From Bacteroidota bacterium (GTDB lineage Bacteria; Bacteroidota; Bacteroidia; B-17B0; Aurantibacillaceae), in assembly GCA_021156365.1 (NCBI GenBank), contig JAJNDK010000002.1, forward strand, positions 434,001 to 498,000: a stretch of DNA of 64,000 bases. Direction: 5' to 3'. Positions 51,230 to 60,027 of this stretch are shown here, piece after piece. The notes under the pieces were generated by a model. That model saw only the letters and a program-made list of their open reading frames with translations. It searched no databases and was not told the DNA's origin. The first letter of the stretch is position 1; each line of letters opens with the position of its first letter. A program made the translations under genes and the position numbers.

Positions 51230-54200
51230 ATGGTACATTTAGTTCAAAAACGATCGGCATTTTACACATACGTAGTAGCAACAGGTATCTGTTTCCTGTT
51301 CTGTATTGAAAAATACCGCGCACAGGTAACACTTGCCTTCCAGGGCGGAGAAGTGGGAAACACCTGGACATACACTTCTTCCGGTGCGAATGCCGAAGCG
51401 ATAACAGAATCCACATCTCCCTCCAATATTGTAAGTGGTGCTGCTTCTCTTGTTGCAGGCGGGAATGCAGGTGGGGGAAGTTGTTTTGCCGGGGGAAGCG
51501 GAAACGGAAGCGCTACGGCAAAATCATTTACATTCAGTGCGGTTAATATAAGTACTTCCAATTCTTCAGTACGTACACTGAAATTTAACTGGGGCAACCG
51601 ACTGCCTGCCTGCAACGGCACAGGATGGGACTCGGGAGAAAATCTCTCGTTCACCGCCTATCACGATGGTGTTTCCCAGGGAGCCGTATCACTGGCTACG
51701 GGGAGCAACAATGCTGTTTTCGCGATACAGGGCAATCAATACACCTGGTCCATTCCTGCCTGTGTGAATAGTTTTTATTTTATGGTAAGTGTTACTACCA
51801 ACAGGCGTGATGAGTTCCTGTTTTTGGATAATGTGCAGCTTACTGCGCCGGCCCTGAATCCCGCCTTATTACAACCTTCTGCCATAAATGGTAACACAGC
51901 GCCCTGTCCCGGAACTTCCGGTACTTATAGTGTAACACAGGTGACAAGTGTAAAATATACATGGAGCGGTTTACCCGCCGGTGCATCTTTTACAGGCACC
52001 AACGGAACTATCAACTCCTGGTCGATGGGTATCAATTGGGGAAGCGCAGCGCCCGGCACCTACACACTGAGCGTAACGCCTTCTGATTTTTGCAACACCA
52101 CCTCCGGTCCTGCACAAACACTCGTGGTAACGATCCCGAACATAGCACCGCTTGTTCTTACAGGTAATCTGTCTTTCTGCGCAGGCGATTCACTGCTGCT
52201 CAGCTCCAGTTATGTGAGTGGTAATACCTGGTCGACGGGAGAAAGCAATGATACTATATATGTACATGCTGCGGGAACTTATAGCGTTTCTGTTACCACC
52301 GTATGCGGTACACAAAATGCTTCCCAAACCATAACGATCAATCCTGATCCTGTAGCAGGTATCACTGCAGACGGCCCGCTTATTTTCTGCGAAAGGGATT
52401 CTGTTGTCCTCAGCTCTTCTGCAGGTACAGGTAATGTATGGTCAACTGGTGAAGCAGGTTCTTCCATCACTGCAGATACATCCGGTATTTATTCGCTGGT
52501 GGTCAGCAACAGCTGCGGAAGTGATTCGACGAGCGTTACGGTGCAGGTTATTCCCGGAAACATCACGGCACTTATTTCCACCGGCGGACCGCTCAATCTT
52601 TGTCCCGGTGATTCAGTTACACTTAGCTCCAATATTGCTACAGGCAACAGCTGGTCTACCGGCGATACCACACAATCCATCACCGTTCATACTGCCGGCA
52701 CCTATACACTCACTGTCAGTAACGGATGTACGAGTGATGCAACAACACAAACCATTCTTTCCACACCGGCACCGGCATCCATTATCAGTGCAAGTGGCCC
52801 TACTACATTCTGTGATGGAAATACGATCACACTAAGCTCTGCTTCGGCTACGGGCAACCTCTGGTCGACAGGTGATACGAATGCATCCATCCAGGTAGAT
52901 AGCAGCGGCATATATTCGCTGATCGTAAGCAATATTTGTGGAAGCGATTCTTCAGCGATTTCCATTACCGTTATTACTTCCAGCATACAGGCGCTTATCA
53001 GTACAAGCGGATCACTGAATCTTTGTCCGGGTGATTCGGTTACACTTAGTTCCAACTTTCCGACCGGGAATACCTGGTCGAACGGTGATACTACACAATC
53101 TATTGTTGTACACAGTGCAGGCACTTATACACTCAGTGTGAATACTTCCTGTGCGAGTGATACGGAAACACAGCTCGTAACCTCTACTCCACTTCCCATC
53201 TCTGTTATTACGCCCGGCGGGCCTACTACATTCTGCGATGGAAATACGCTGACACTAAGCTCTGCTGCGGCCATAGGTAACCTTTGGTCAACTGGTGATA
53301 CCAACACATCCATCCAGGTGGACACCAGCGGCACCTATTCACTGATCGTAAGCAATGCATGCGGCAGCGATTCTTCAGCTATTTCCGTAACGGTGATCCC
53401 TTCCGTTATCCAGGCTTCTATCAGTACAAACGGTCCGCTTGATCTTTGTCCCGGCGATTCGGTAACGCTCAGCTCCAATCTCCTTACAGGGAACAGCTGG
53501 TCTACCGGTGATACCACACAATCCATCACAGTACACAATGCCGGCTCCTATGTACTTGCCGTTAGCAATACATGTGCAACAGATACAGAAACACAGCTTG
53601 TTACTTCTACCCCTCTTCCTTCTTCTGTTATCAGTGCAGGTGGTCCCCTGACTTTTTGCCAGGGCAATTCGGTTACACTGAGCTCTGCTGCTTCATCCGG
53701 AAACCTATGGTCTACGGGAGCTTCCGGCAATTCGATCGTAGCCGACAGCAGCGGCATTTATTCTCTTAGTGTAAGTAATGCATGCGGCAGTGATTCTTCT
53801 GCGGTGACCGTAACAGTAATTCCTGATACGATCACGGCAACAATCAGCGCCAGCGGTCCGCTTTCACTTTGCCCGGGTAACTCGGTAATACTTACTTCCT
53901 CCTACACTACAGGAAATCTATGGTCCACCGGAGCAAGCACACAATCCATCTCTGTGAACAGTCCGGGAACGTACACGTTAACGGTAAGTACAAGCTGTGC
54001 CGCGGACAGCACCACACAGATTGTTACATCCAATCCTGCAACAAGCGCTGTTATCAGTGCAAATGGTCCCACTACCTTTTGTCAGGGAAATTCGGTTACA
54101 CTGAGCTCTGCTTCCACAAGCGGGAACGTATGGTCCACCGGTGAAACAACTTCCTCCATCACCGTGAATACTGCAGGAACGTATACACTCACCGTGAATG

Positions 54201-55183
54201 GCATTTGCGGATCAGCCACCGATACGGAGGTAATTACAGTGAACCCATTACCAACCGTGAATTTGACCCCTTCCGGAAATGTGACGATCTGTGCAGGCAC
54301 TTCTGTGTCGCTCACGGCCAGCGGCGGAAGTAATTACCTTTGGTCAAACGGCGCCACAGGCAATGCCGTTTCCATTAACACAGCCGGTACCTACAATGTG
54401 GTTTCTACCAACAGCTGCGGCAGCATCACTTCGGCATCGGTTGTTGTAAGCCTCATTAATTTACCGTCCATTGCCGTTTCTGCAGGCGGAACTATTTGTC
54501 AAGGCGATTCTTTGTTGCTGACGGCTTCGGGTGGCGGACCTTATCATTGGAATACCGGTTCCACAAGTGCATCGGTGTATGCCACACATGCAGGGAACTA
54601 TACGGTTAGCAGCACCAATAGTTGCGGAACAGTTTCAGCAACAGCAAATATGACCGTTTCAAATGTGGATGCTCATTTCATTGCCGATACACTTTCCGGC
54701 GTTTATCCGTTGGAAGTACATTTCACGAATACGAGTTCTACGGGAGCTCCGTATACATGGACTTTCGGCGACGGAAGCAGCAGCACTTCCACATCTCCCA
54801 CACATACATTCGGGAGCAGCGGCACGTATACCGTTACGCTTGGTGTAAGCAACAGCAATGGCTGCACAGACAGTTATACAATAACGATCGTGGTATCGGA
54901 ACCACCTTCCCTGCTGGAGATCCCCAACATCTTTACACCCAATGGCGATGATGTGAACGATCTCTTCATTGTAAGATATGAAAACCTCAACGACTTTCAC
55001 ATGGACATCTTCGACCGCTGGGGTTTAAAAACAGCCTCCATTAATAATGCCGCCAAAGGATGGGATGGAAAAACACAGGGTGGAAATGATGCTCCGGATG
55101 GTGTGTATTTCTATATCATCACCGCTACCGGCAACGACCAGAAAGCTTACGAACAAAGCGGCTATGTGAGACTAAACCGATAA
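51230..55183 (+). CDS. Giant secreted repeat protein with gliding-motility-type (type B) sorting domain
   Basis: About 1317 residues from ATG at 51230 (MVHLVQKRSAFYTYVVATGICFLF); the frame opens 21 codons earlier at 51167 but without a better signal. After the signal (to about residue 30) is a beta domain (about 35-205), then an Ig-like region. Residues about 305-1010 are ten modules of 70-71 residues in five A-B pairs: A has LCPGDSVTLSSN...TGN.WSTGDTTQSI.VH.AGTYTL, B has FC.GN..TLSSA...GNLWSTG...SI..D.SG.YSL.VSN.CGSDSS. Two more modules, a PKD domain (FTNTSSTGAPYTWTFGDGSS) and a type B domain (IPNIFTPNGDDVNDLF, FDRWGLK, KGWDGKTQGG, YVRLNR) follow. Probably a gliding or adhesion surface filament. 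Confidence 0.92.
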   Translation: MVHLVQKRSAFYTYVVATGICFLFCIEKYRAQVTLAFQGGEVGNTWTYTSSGANAEAITESTSPSNIVSGAASLVAGGNAGGGSCFAGGSGNGSATAKSFTFSAVNISTSNSSVRTLKFNWGNRLPACNGTGWDSGENLSFTAYHDGVSQGAVSLATGSNNAVFAIQGNQYTWSIPACVNSFYFMVSVTTNRRDEFLFLDNVQLTAPALNPALLQPSAINGNTAPCPGTSGTYSVTQVTSVKYTWSGLPAGASFTGTNGTINSWSMGINWGSAAPGTYTLSVTPSDFCNTTSGPAQTLVVTIPNIAPLVLTGNLSFCAGDSLLLSSSYVSGNTWSTGESNDTIYVHAAGTYSVSVTTVCGTQNASQTITINPDPVAGITADGPLIFCERDSVVLSSSAGTGNVWSTGEAGSSITADTSGIYSLVVSNSCGSDSTSVTVQVIPGNITALISTGGPLNLCPGDSVTLSSNIATGNSWSTGDTTQSITVHTAGTYTLTVSNGCTSDATTQTILSTPAPASIISASGPTTFCDGNTITLSSASATGNLWSTGDTNASIQVDSSGIYSLIVSNICGSDSSAISITVITSSIQALISTSGSLNLCPGDSVTLSSNFPTGNTWSNGDTTQSIVVHSAGTYTLSVNTSCASDTETQLVTSTPLPISVITPGGPTTFCDGNTLTLSSAAAIGNLWSTGDTNTSIQVDTSGTYSLIVSNACGSDSSAISVTVIPSVIQASISTNGPLDLCPGDSVTLSSNLLTGNSWSTGDTTQSITVHNAGSYVLAVSNTCATDTETQLVTSTPLPSSVISAGGPLTFCQGNSVTLSSAASSGNLWSTGASGNSIVADSSGIYSLSVSNACGSDSSAVTVTVIPDTITATISASGPLSLCPGNSVILTSSYTTGNLWSTGASTQSISVNSPGTYTLTVSTSCAADSTTQIVTSNPATSAVISANGPTTFCQGNSVTLSSASTSGNVWSTGETTSSITVNTAGTYTLTVNGICGSATDTEVITVNPLPTVNLTPSGNVTICAGTSVSLTASGGSNYLWSNGATGNAVSINTAGTYNVVSTNSCGSITSASVVVSLINLPSIAVSAGGTICQGDSLLLTASGGGPYHWNTGSTSASVYATHAGNYTVSSTNSCGTVSATANMTVSNVDAHFIADTLSGVYPLEVHFTNTSSTGAPYTWTFGDGSSSTSTSPTHTFGSSGTYTVTLGVSNSNGCTDSYTITIVVSEPPSLLEIPNIFTPNGDDVNDLFIVRYENLNDFHMDIFDRWGLKTASINNAAKGWDGKTQGGNDAPDGVYFYIITATGNDQKAYEQSGYVRLNR
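52145..54259 (+). repeat. Five 423-bp higher-order coding repeats (A-B dimers)
   Basis: Equivalent codons (start of the motif A-L-I-S-T or its variant) fall at 52145, 52568, 52991, 53414 and 53837, each exactly 423 bp apart. Each unit holds two related modules of 70 and 71 codons (cysteine to cysteine 210 and 213 bp). The sequence has diverged, yet no indel has been kept, which points to a fixed structural length. Confidence 0.9.
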
Positions 55184-55226
55184 TGCAAACGAATAAAAAT
55201 AATCCTTTACTAATAAAAAAAAACAA

Positions 55227-58200
55227 ATGAGAACAAATCAATTACAAAAAAAACCGATGCAGACTATAAGCCGGGGACTTACGCTCCTGGCCTGTATGTT
55301 CGTGCTTTTTTCAGGAACACTTTTTTCACAGGCCTACACCATTACCTGGCAGGGTTTGACGGGCAACGTTAACGCCCAGAACGTACCTACGGGTATTACT
55401 GTTACACAACAATATAACGGAGTAACACCGGCCTGTAACACCGCTTCAAACGGGGCTACGACCAGTTATACTTTACGGCTTACAGCAGCGCCGGGTTATA
55501 ATTTCACGATCACTTCCATCGGGGGAGCTGCCTATGCAAGCAGCGCCGGATCGAAACAATTTACATTTCAGCTATTGAACGGCTCAACGTATGTACAACC
55601 GAATCCTACTACAATTGGTACTTCTTCCAGTTGCGGAGGCAACACTGCGCTCAATGCATTTGCCATACCTGCAGCCGGCCAAACAGTAACAAGCGGTAAC
55701 CAGATCATCGTTACCGTACTGAGAGCTCCGGGTGGGGCGAGTGGCGGCGGTTACAGCTGGACACGCTCACTGACCGTATCAGGTGTTGTTACTGCTGTCA
55801 GCAGCTGTACCGCACCTACCGGGTTAGCAGCTTCCGCTATTACCAGCAGCGGCGCTAACTTGAGCTGGGGCACTGTAGGCGGAGCCGGTGGTTACCAGTA
55901 TGTGGTAGACCAGACTTCCGGATCACCTGCAGGAGCGGGAACGCCGATTGTCGGAACTTCTTTCACCGCAGGCAGCTTATCAGGCAGCACTACTTATTAC
56001 CTGCATGTGCGTTCAGATTGCGGAAGCGGAAATTTCTCTTCCTGGACCACCATTCCTTTCACTACGCTTGCTACCTGCAATGCGCCGACAGGACTTACTG
56101 CAACCAATATTACGGATAACAGCGCCGATCTGAGCTGGAATACAGTAGGCGGTGCCGGTAGTTATGAATACATTGTGGATCAAACCAGCGCTGCTCCTGC
56201 AACAGCCGGAACAAATACAGTTGGTACTACTTACGCTGCATCCGGATTGAATTTTAATACTACCTATTACCTGCATGTGCGTTCGGATTGCGGAAGTGGA
56301 AACTTCTCCCCATGGACCACTATTCTTTTCACTACGCTGTTTCCTCCATGTGCAGATCCTACGGGCCTTGTAGCAACAAATATTACCGACAACAGCGCTA
56401 CACTGAGCTGGAATCCGGGAACAAGTGTAAGCGGATATGAATATGTAGTGGATCAGACGGCTACTGCACCAATAGTGTCAGGAACTGTAACTGTAGATAC
56501 GTTCTATAACGCAATGGGACTTACATTTAATACCACTTATTATCTGCATGTACGTAATAACTGCGTGGCAGGTAACTCTTCCGGCTGGATAACGATCTCT
56601 TTCACAACACCGTATCCGCCATGCGCAGATCCTTCAGGCATTGTGGTTACAAATCTTACGGACAACAGTGCAACGATCAGCTGGGATTCCATTATCAATG
56701 CAGCCGGATTCGAATACGTGCTTGATCAGATCGCCACCGATCCGATGAGCGCAGGAACTGCAACGGCAGACACTTTCTTCAATGCAACGGGCCTTGCTTA
56801 CAATACACTGTATTATGCACACATACTTACAAATTGTATGGCGGGCAATGCTTCCGGTTGGGTTACTATTTCTTTCACCACACCTTATCCTCCATGTGCA
56901 GCTCCTTCAGGACTTGTTGCAACAGGTATTACCGACAACAGCGCAACTCTCAGCTGGGACTCTATTCCGGGTAATACCGGTTTTGAATATGTGATCGATC
57001 AGCTTGCTACCGACCCGATGACTCCCGGAACTGCAACTGTGGATACTTTCTACAACGCGTCAGGCCTTTTATTCAACACTACTTATTATTTGCATGTGCG
57101 CAGCAATTGTGTCGCCGGCAATTCCTCCGGCTGGACAAGTATTCCTTTCACGACACCATTTCCACCATGTGCCGATCCTTCAGGGATGGTGGTTACCAAC
57201 CTGAACGACAACAGTGGAACGATCAGCTGGGATTCCATCATCAATGCAGCCGGATTCGAATATGTACTTGATCAGATCGCTACCGATCCGATGACGGCCG
57301 GAACTGCAACTGCAGATACGTTCTTCAACGCAACAGGTCTTGCTTTCAACACTACATACTATGTACACGTGCTTACGAATTGTATGGCCGGTAATGCTTC
57401 CAACTGGACCACCATTTCTTTCACCACGCCTTATCCGCCTTGCACAGATCCTTCGGGACTTGTAGCAACAGGTATTACTGACAACAGTGCAACCTTAATC
57501 TGGGATTCTATTCCGGGTAATATCGGTTTTGAATATATGATCGATCAGCTTGCTACCGATCCAATGACTGCAGGAACCGCAACTGTGGACACGTTCTATA
57601 ATGCGAGCGGTCTTGCATTCAACACTACTTATTATTTACATGTGCGCAACAATTGTGTTGCCGGCAATTCTTCCGGCTGGACAACGATTCCTTTCACTAC
57701 TCCTTATCCCGCATGTGTCGATCCTTCAGGCCTGATCGTAAACACGCTGAGCTCGAACGGTGCTATACTTAGCTGGGATGTAATAGCTTCCGCGGCAGGA
57801 TACGAATATGTTATCGACCAGTTGATCACAGATCCAAGCGGAACAGGAACTGCCACTGTGGATACATTTGCAACAGTCGGTGGTTTGCTTTTCAATGCTA
57901 CCTATTATTTACACGTAAGAACGAATTGCACGGCAGGGAACTCTTCCGGCTGGACAACTATTTCTTTCACAACTCCTTACCCGCTATGTGCAGATCCTAC
58001 AGGCCTTACTGCTGCCAATATCACAGACAGCGGTGCAGACCTTAGCTGGAACACCGGCAGTGGAATAACAGGATATGAATATGTGCTGGACCAGGTAGCC
58101 ACAGATCCTGCAGGAGCCGGAACACCAAGTCTCCTCCCGGCTTACACAGCTTCTGCTCTTACCGCCAATACCATATATTATTTCCACGTACGCACCAACT

Positions 58201-58787
58201 GCACGGCAGGAAACTCTTCCGGCTGGACAACTATTTCCTTCACTACTGCTCTTACCCCTTGCGGTGATCCTACAGGAATCAACGTTACCAACATCAGCAA
58301 TACAGGCGCAGATATCAGCTGGAATATGATCGCCGGATCTTTGGGTTATGAATATGTGATCGATCAGCTGCCAACGGATCCTGCTACTGCGGGAACAGCA
58401 ACTACAAGTGTTACTGTAACAGCATCCGGTTTAACAGCGAATACACAATACTATGTTCATGTGCGGAACAATTGCGGTCCTAATTTTTCTTCCTGGATAA
58501 CTGTTCCTTTCACGACAACCAACACGATCGGTATTGCAACTACAGATCTCAGCACCGCTGTTATCCGTGTTTATCCGAACCCGGTAAGCAATATACTGAC
58601 AATTGACCTTGGAGAGACAGTAAAAGGTACACTTCAGGTTATCAACGTGGAAGGCCGCATACTTCGCTCCCTGGAGAATGAGAACAGGGAAATGAATATA
58701 GACCTTACAGACCTGGAAACGGGCATCTATTTTATACGTTATACTTCTTCCGGTTCCAGCACCATGCTGCGGATCGTAAAACAATAG
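55227..58787 (+). CDS. Giant secreted protein of ten fibronectin type III-like repeats with T9SS type A sorting domain
   Basis: A 1186-residue protein. A signal peptide (about 17-36, LLACMFVLFSGTLFSQ) is followed by a beta domain (about 37-190). Ten repeats follow, each like C..P.GL..TNITDNSA.LSWN......YEYV.DQ....P...GT.....Y.A.GL.FNTTYYLHVR.NC..GN.SGWTTI.FTT. They fill residues about 194-1100. The C-terminus is a type A domain (IRVYPNPVSNILTIDLGE, ending MLRIVKQ). It lies 43 bp downstream of the type B giant, same strand, so the two are likely one transcript. A start at the second ATG (55257) is also possible. A strong terminator follows. Confidence 0.92.
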   Translation: MRTNQLQKKPMQTISRGLTLLACMFVLFSGTLFSQAYTITWQGLTGNVNAQNVPTGITVTQQYNGVTPACNTASNGATTSYTLRLTAAPGYNFTITSIGGAAYASSAGSKQFTFQLLNGSTYVQPNPTTIGTSSSCGGNTALNAFAIPAAGQTVTSGNQIIVTVLRAPGGASGGGYSWTRSLTVSGVVTAVSSCTAPTGLAASAITSSGANLSWGTVGGAGGYQYVVDQTSGSPAGAGTPIVGTSFTAGSLSGSTTYYLHVRSDCGSGNFSSWTTIPFTTLATCNAPTGLTATNITDNSADLSWNTVGGAGSYEYIVDQTSAAPATAGTNTVGTTYAASGLNFNTTYYLHVRSDCGSGNFSPWTTILFTTLFPPCADPTGLVATNITDNSATLSWNPGTSVSGYEYVVDQTATAPIVSGTVTVDTFYNAMGLTFNTTYYLHVRNNCVAGNSSGWITISFTTPYPPCADPSGIVVTNLTDNSATISWDSIINAAGFEYVLDQIATDPMSAGTATADTFFNATGLAYNTLYYAHILTNCMAGNASGWVTISFTTPYPPCAAPSGLVATGITDNSATLSWDSIPGNTGFEYVIDQLATDPMTPGTATVDTFYNASGLLFNTTYYLHVRSNCVAGNSSGWTSIPFTTPFPPCADPSGMVVTNLNDNSGTISWDSIINAAGFEYVLDQIATDPMTAGTATADTFFNATGLAFNTTYYVHVLTNCMAGNASNWTTISFTTPYPPCTDPSGLVATGITDNSATLIWDSIPGNIGFEYMIDQLATDPMTAGTATVDTFYNASGLAFNTTYYLHVRNNCVAGNSSGWTTIPFTTPYPACVDPSGLIVNTLSSNGAILSWDVIASAAGYEYVIDQLITDPSGTGTATVDTFATVGGLLFNATYYLHVRTNCTAGNSSGWTTISFTTPYPLCADPTGLTAANITDSGADLSWNTGSGITGYEYVLDQVATDPAGAGTPSLLPAYTASALTANTIYYFHVRTNCTAGNSSGWTTISFTTALTPCGDPTGINVTNISNTGADISWNMIAGSLGYEYVIDQLPTDPATAGTATTSVTVTASGLTANTQYYVHVRNNCGPNFSSWITVPFTTTNTIGIATTDLSTAVIRVYPNPVSNILTIDLGETVKGTLQVINVEGRILRSLENENREMNIDLTDLETGIYFIRYTSSGSSTMLRIVKQ
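55806..58532 (+). repeat. Ten fibronectin-like coding repeats with an exact 273-bp period
   Basis: The leading cysteine codons are at 55806, 56076, 56349, 56622, 56895, 57168, 57441, 57714, 57987 and 58260: one interval of 270 bp and eight of exactly 273 bp. Repeats 4 and 6, and 5 and 7, are the most alike, so a two-repeat block (546 bp) was duplicated. The tenth unit ends before the type A domain. Confidence 0.9.
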
Positions 58788-58804
58788 TTCTTTCTATCAC
58801 CAAT

Positions 58805-58841
58805 AAAAAATCCGGATCTCAAAAGGGTCCGGATTTTTTTA
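58805..58841 (+). terminator. Rho-independent terminator
   Basis: AAAAAATCCGGA at 58805-58816 pairs with TCCGGATTTTTT at 58828-58839, an exact 12-bp stem with an 11-nt loop, flanked by A and T runs. It closes the fibronectin-repeat gene and could also end transcription of the opposite-strand DUF4238 gene. Confidence 0.88.
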
Positions 58842-58939
58842 TGGGTTTTAAAAGCGGTAACCGCCATTTTTGAAATTATTCTCTGTAGGAGCTCAAAGAT
58901 GGGTCGACAGCATCCAAAATAGCTAAAACCCGGCATATG

Positions 58940-59836
58940 TTATGAAGAAAAATTATTTGAACTCAGTTTATAATTTGCCACGAACTTTTCTAAGAATTCT
59001 TTGCTCTCACATACAACTCCTTTATCAGAAGCTTTAAAGAACGCTACATTGTATTCTTGAACATTATCTTCTGTTAACTGAATTACAACGTTCGGCTTCT
59101 TCTCTCTAACCTTAGTTGACATACAAAACAGCGCTACCTTGCTATTAATTGGGAATGTAATTGAAGCGATAGAACTACCGCCACTTGTACAAATCTCTCC
59201 ATTAATGACAATGTCTTTTAATAGATTTTCTCGAAGTGAAATAGACGTGCAATCTGGCAACAAAAAATATTCCCCTTTTGGGGCCAATAGTATTGCATAC
59301 ATAATATCACCCATTAGTTCTATTACGCCATCAACAACTTTATCAAAATCAACAGGGGATTTGCTTTTAACTACAGACACCATTTGCTCATGTACTTCCA
59401 GGCTTTTCTTTATTTCTTCTGAAGCGCCATCAGTTACTTGCTTAAATGCTCCCATTATATACTCATGTCGTTCTTTTTGATCCTTCGGAGTCCTCATTTC
59501 ACCAATAAGCCCGATGCGCATTAAATACTTAACAGAGTTGAGAATATTCAAGGGTTGTTTTGTTTGGACAGTATTAAGAGTGTCCATGATGATATCATAG
59601 TGCTCTTTAAAATCTGTTTCAAAGTTTTGGTTAAGATTAATTTCAACTGTTCCATGATCTATTGTTCCATCTTCAAGCACAATAGAATTAAGGTCTTTTT
59701 CTGAAAACAAACTTTTGGTTGTACTCTTTTCTTGAATTCTTCCCGAGGATTTATGATATAAAAACATGGAACCATTTCGCATGAAATTCCTACTTAGTAC
59801 TTGCGAAACATAATGATGATTTCTTGGTATGCTCAT
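58940..59836 (-). CDS. DUF4238-like protein
   Basis: A 298-residue cytosolic protein. The N-terminal MSIPRNHHYVSQVLSRNFMRNG, with a central HHYVSQ...NF, is the hallmark of DUF4238 proteins, followed by a helical middle (KYLMRIGLIGEMRTPKDQKERHEYIM) and FLLPDCTSISLRENL, where the family usually has a conserved D-x-P or D-C-like loop. Function is unknown; relatives are scattered between strains and often lie near mobile or defence genes (recall, not checked). The gene is visibly AT-richer than its neighbours and sits alone between two secreted-adhesin genes, each closed by its own terminator, so transfer is likely. Confidence 0.75.
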   Translation of the reverse strand: MSIPRNHHYVSQVLSRNFMRNGSMFLYHKSSGRIQEKSTTKSLFSEKDLNSIVLEDGTIDHGTVEINLNQNFETDFKEHYDIIMDTLNTVQTKQPLNILNSVKYLMRIGLIGEMRTPKDQKERHEYIMGAFKQVTDGASEEIKKSLEVHEQMVSVVKSKSPVDFDKVVDGVIELMGDIMYAILLAPKGEYFLLPDCTSISLRENLLKDIVINGEICTSGGSSIASITFPINSKVALFCMSTKVREKKPNVVIQLTEDNVQEYNVAFFKASDKGVVCESKEFLEKFVANYKLSSNNFSS

Positions 59837-59963
59837 GGCTCTCTCAGTTTAGAAACTAAATTAATGAAAATATGTGATTGTTTACGAGCTTAAAAACATA
59901 GCGCCTCTGGAAGGATCCAATAATCAACGAAAAATAAATAGAGTACTCTATTCAAAACAACAC

Positions 59964-60000
59964 ATTATAAAAAAATCCCCCGCAATTCTTGCAGGGGATT
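59964..60000 (-). terminator. Rho-independent terminator of the SprB-repeat protein gene
   Basis: On the reverse strand AATCCCC-T-GC pairs with GC-G-GGGGATT around AAGAATT, and is followed by a T7 run (59975-59968). It lies 28 bp after the stop codon at 60028. Confidence 0.88.
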
Positions 60001-60027
60001 CCTATGTTCTACTTATAAAACTGTTTT

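Noticed and set aside
52702-53538. Reverse-strand open frames in the repeat region
   Set aside because: They mirror the codon pattern of the coding repeats on the forward strand and repeat with the same period.
52145-54259. CRISPR-like periodicity
   Set aside because: The period is hundreds of bases, in frame and inside a secreted protein; there are no short identical repeats with unique spacers.
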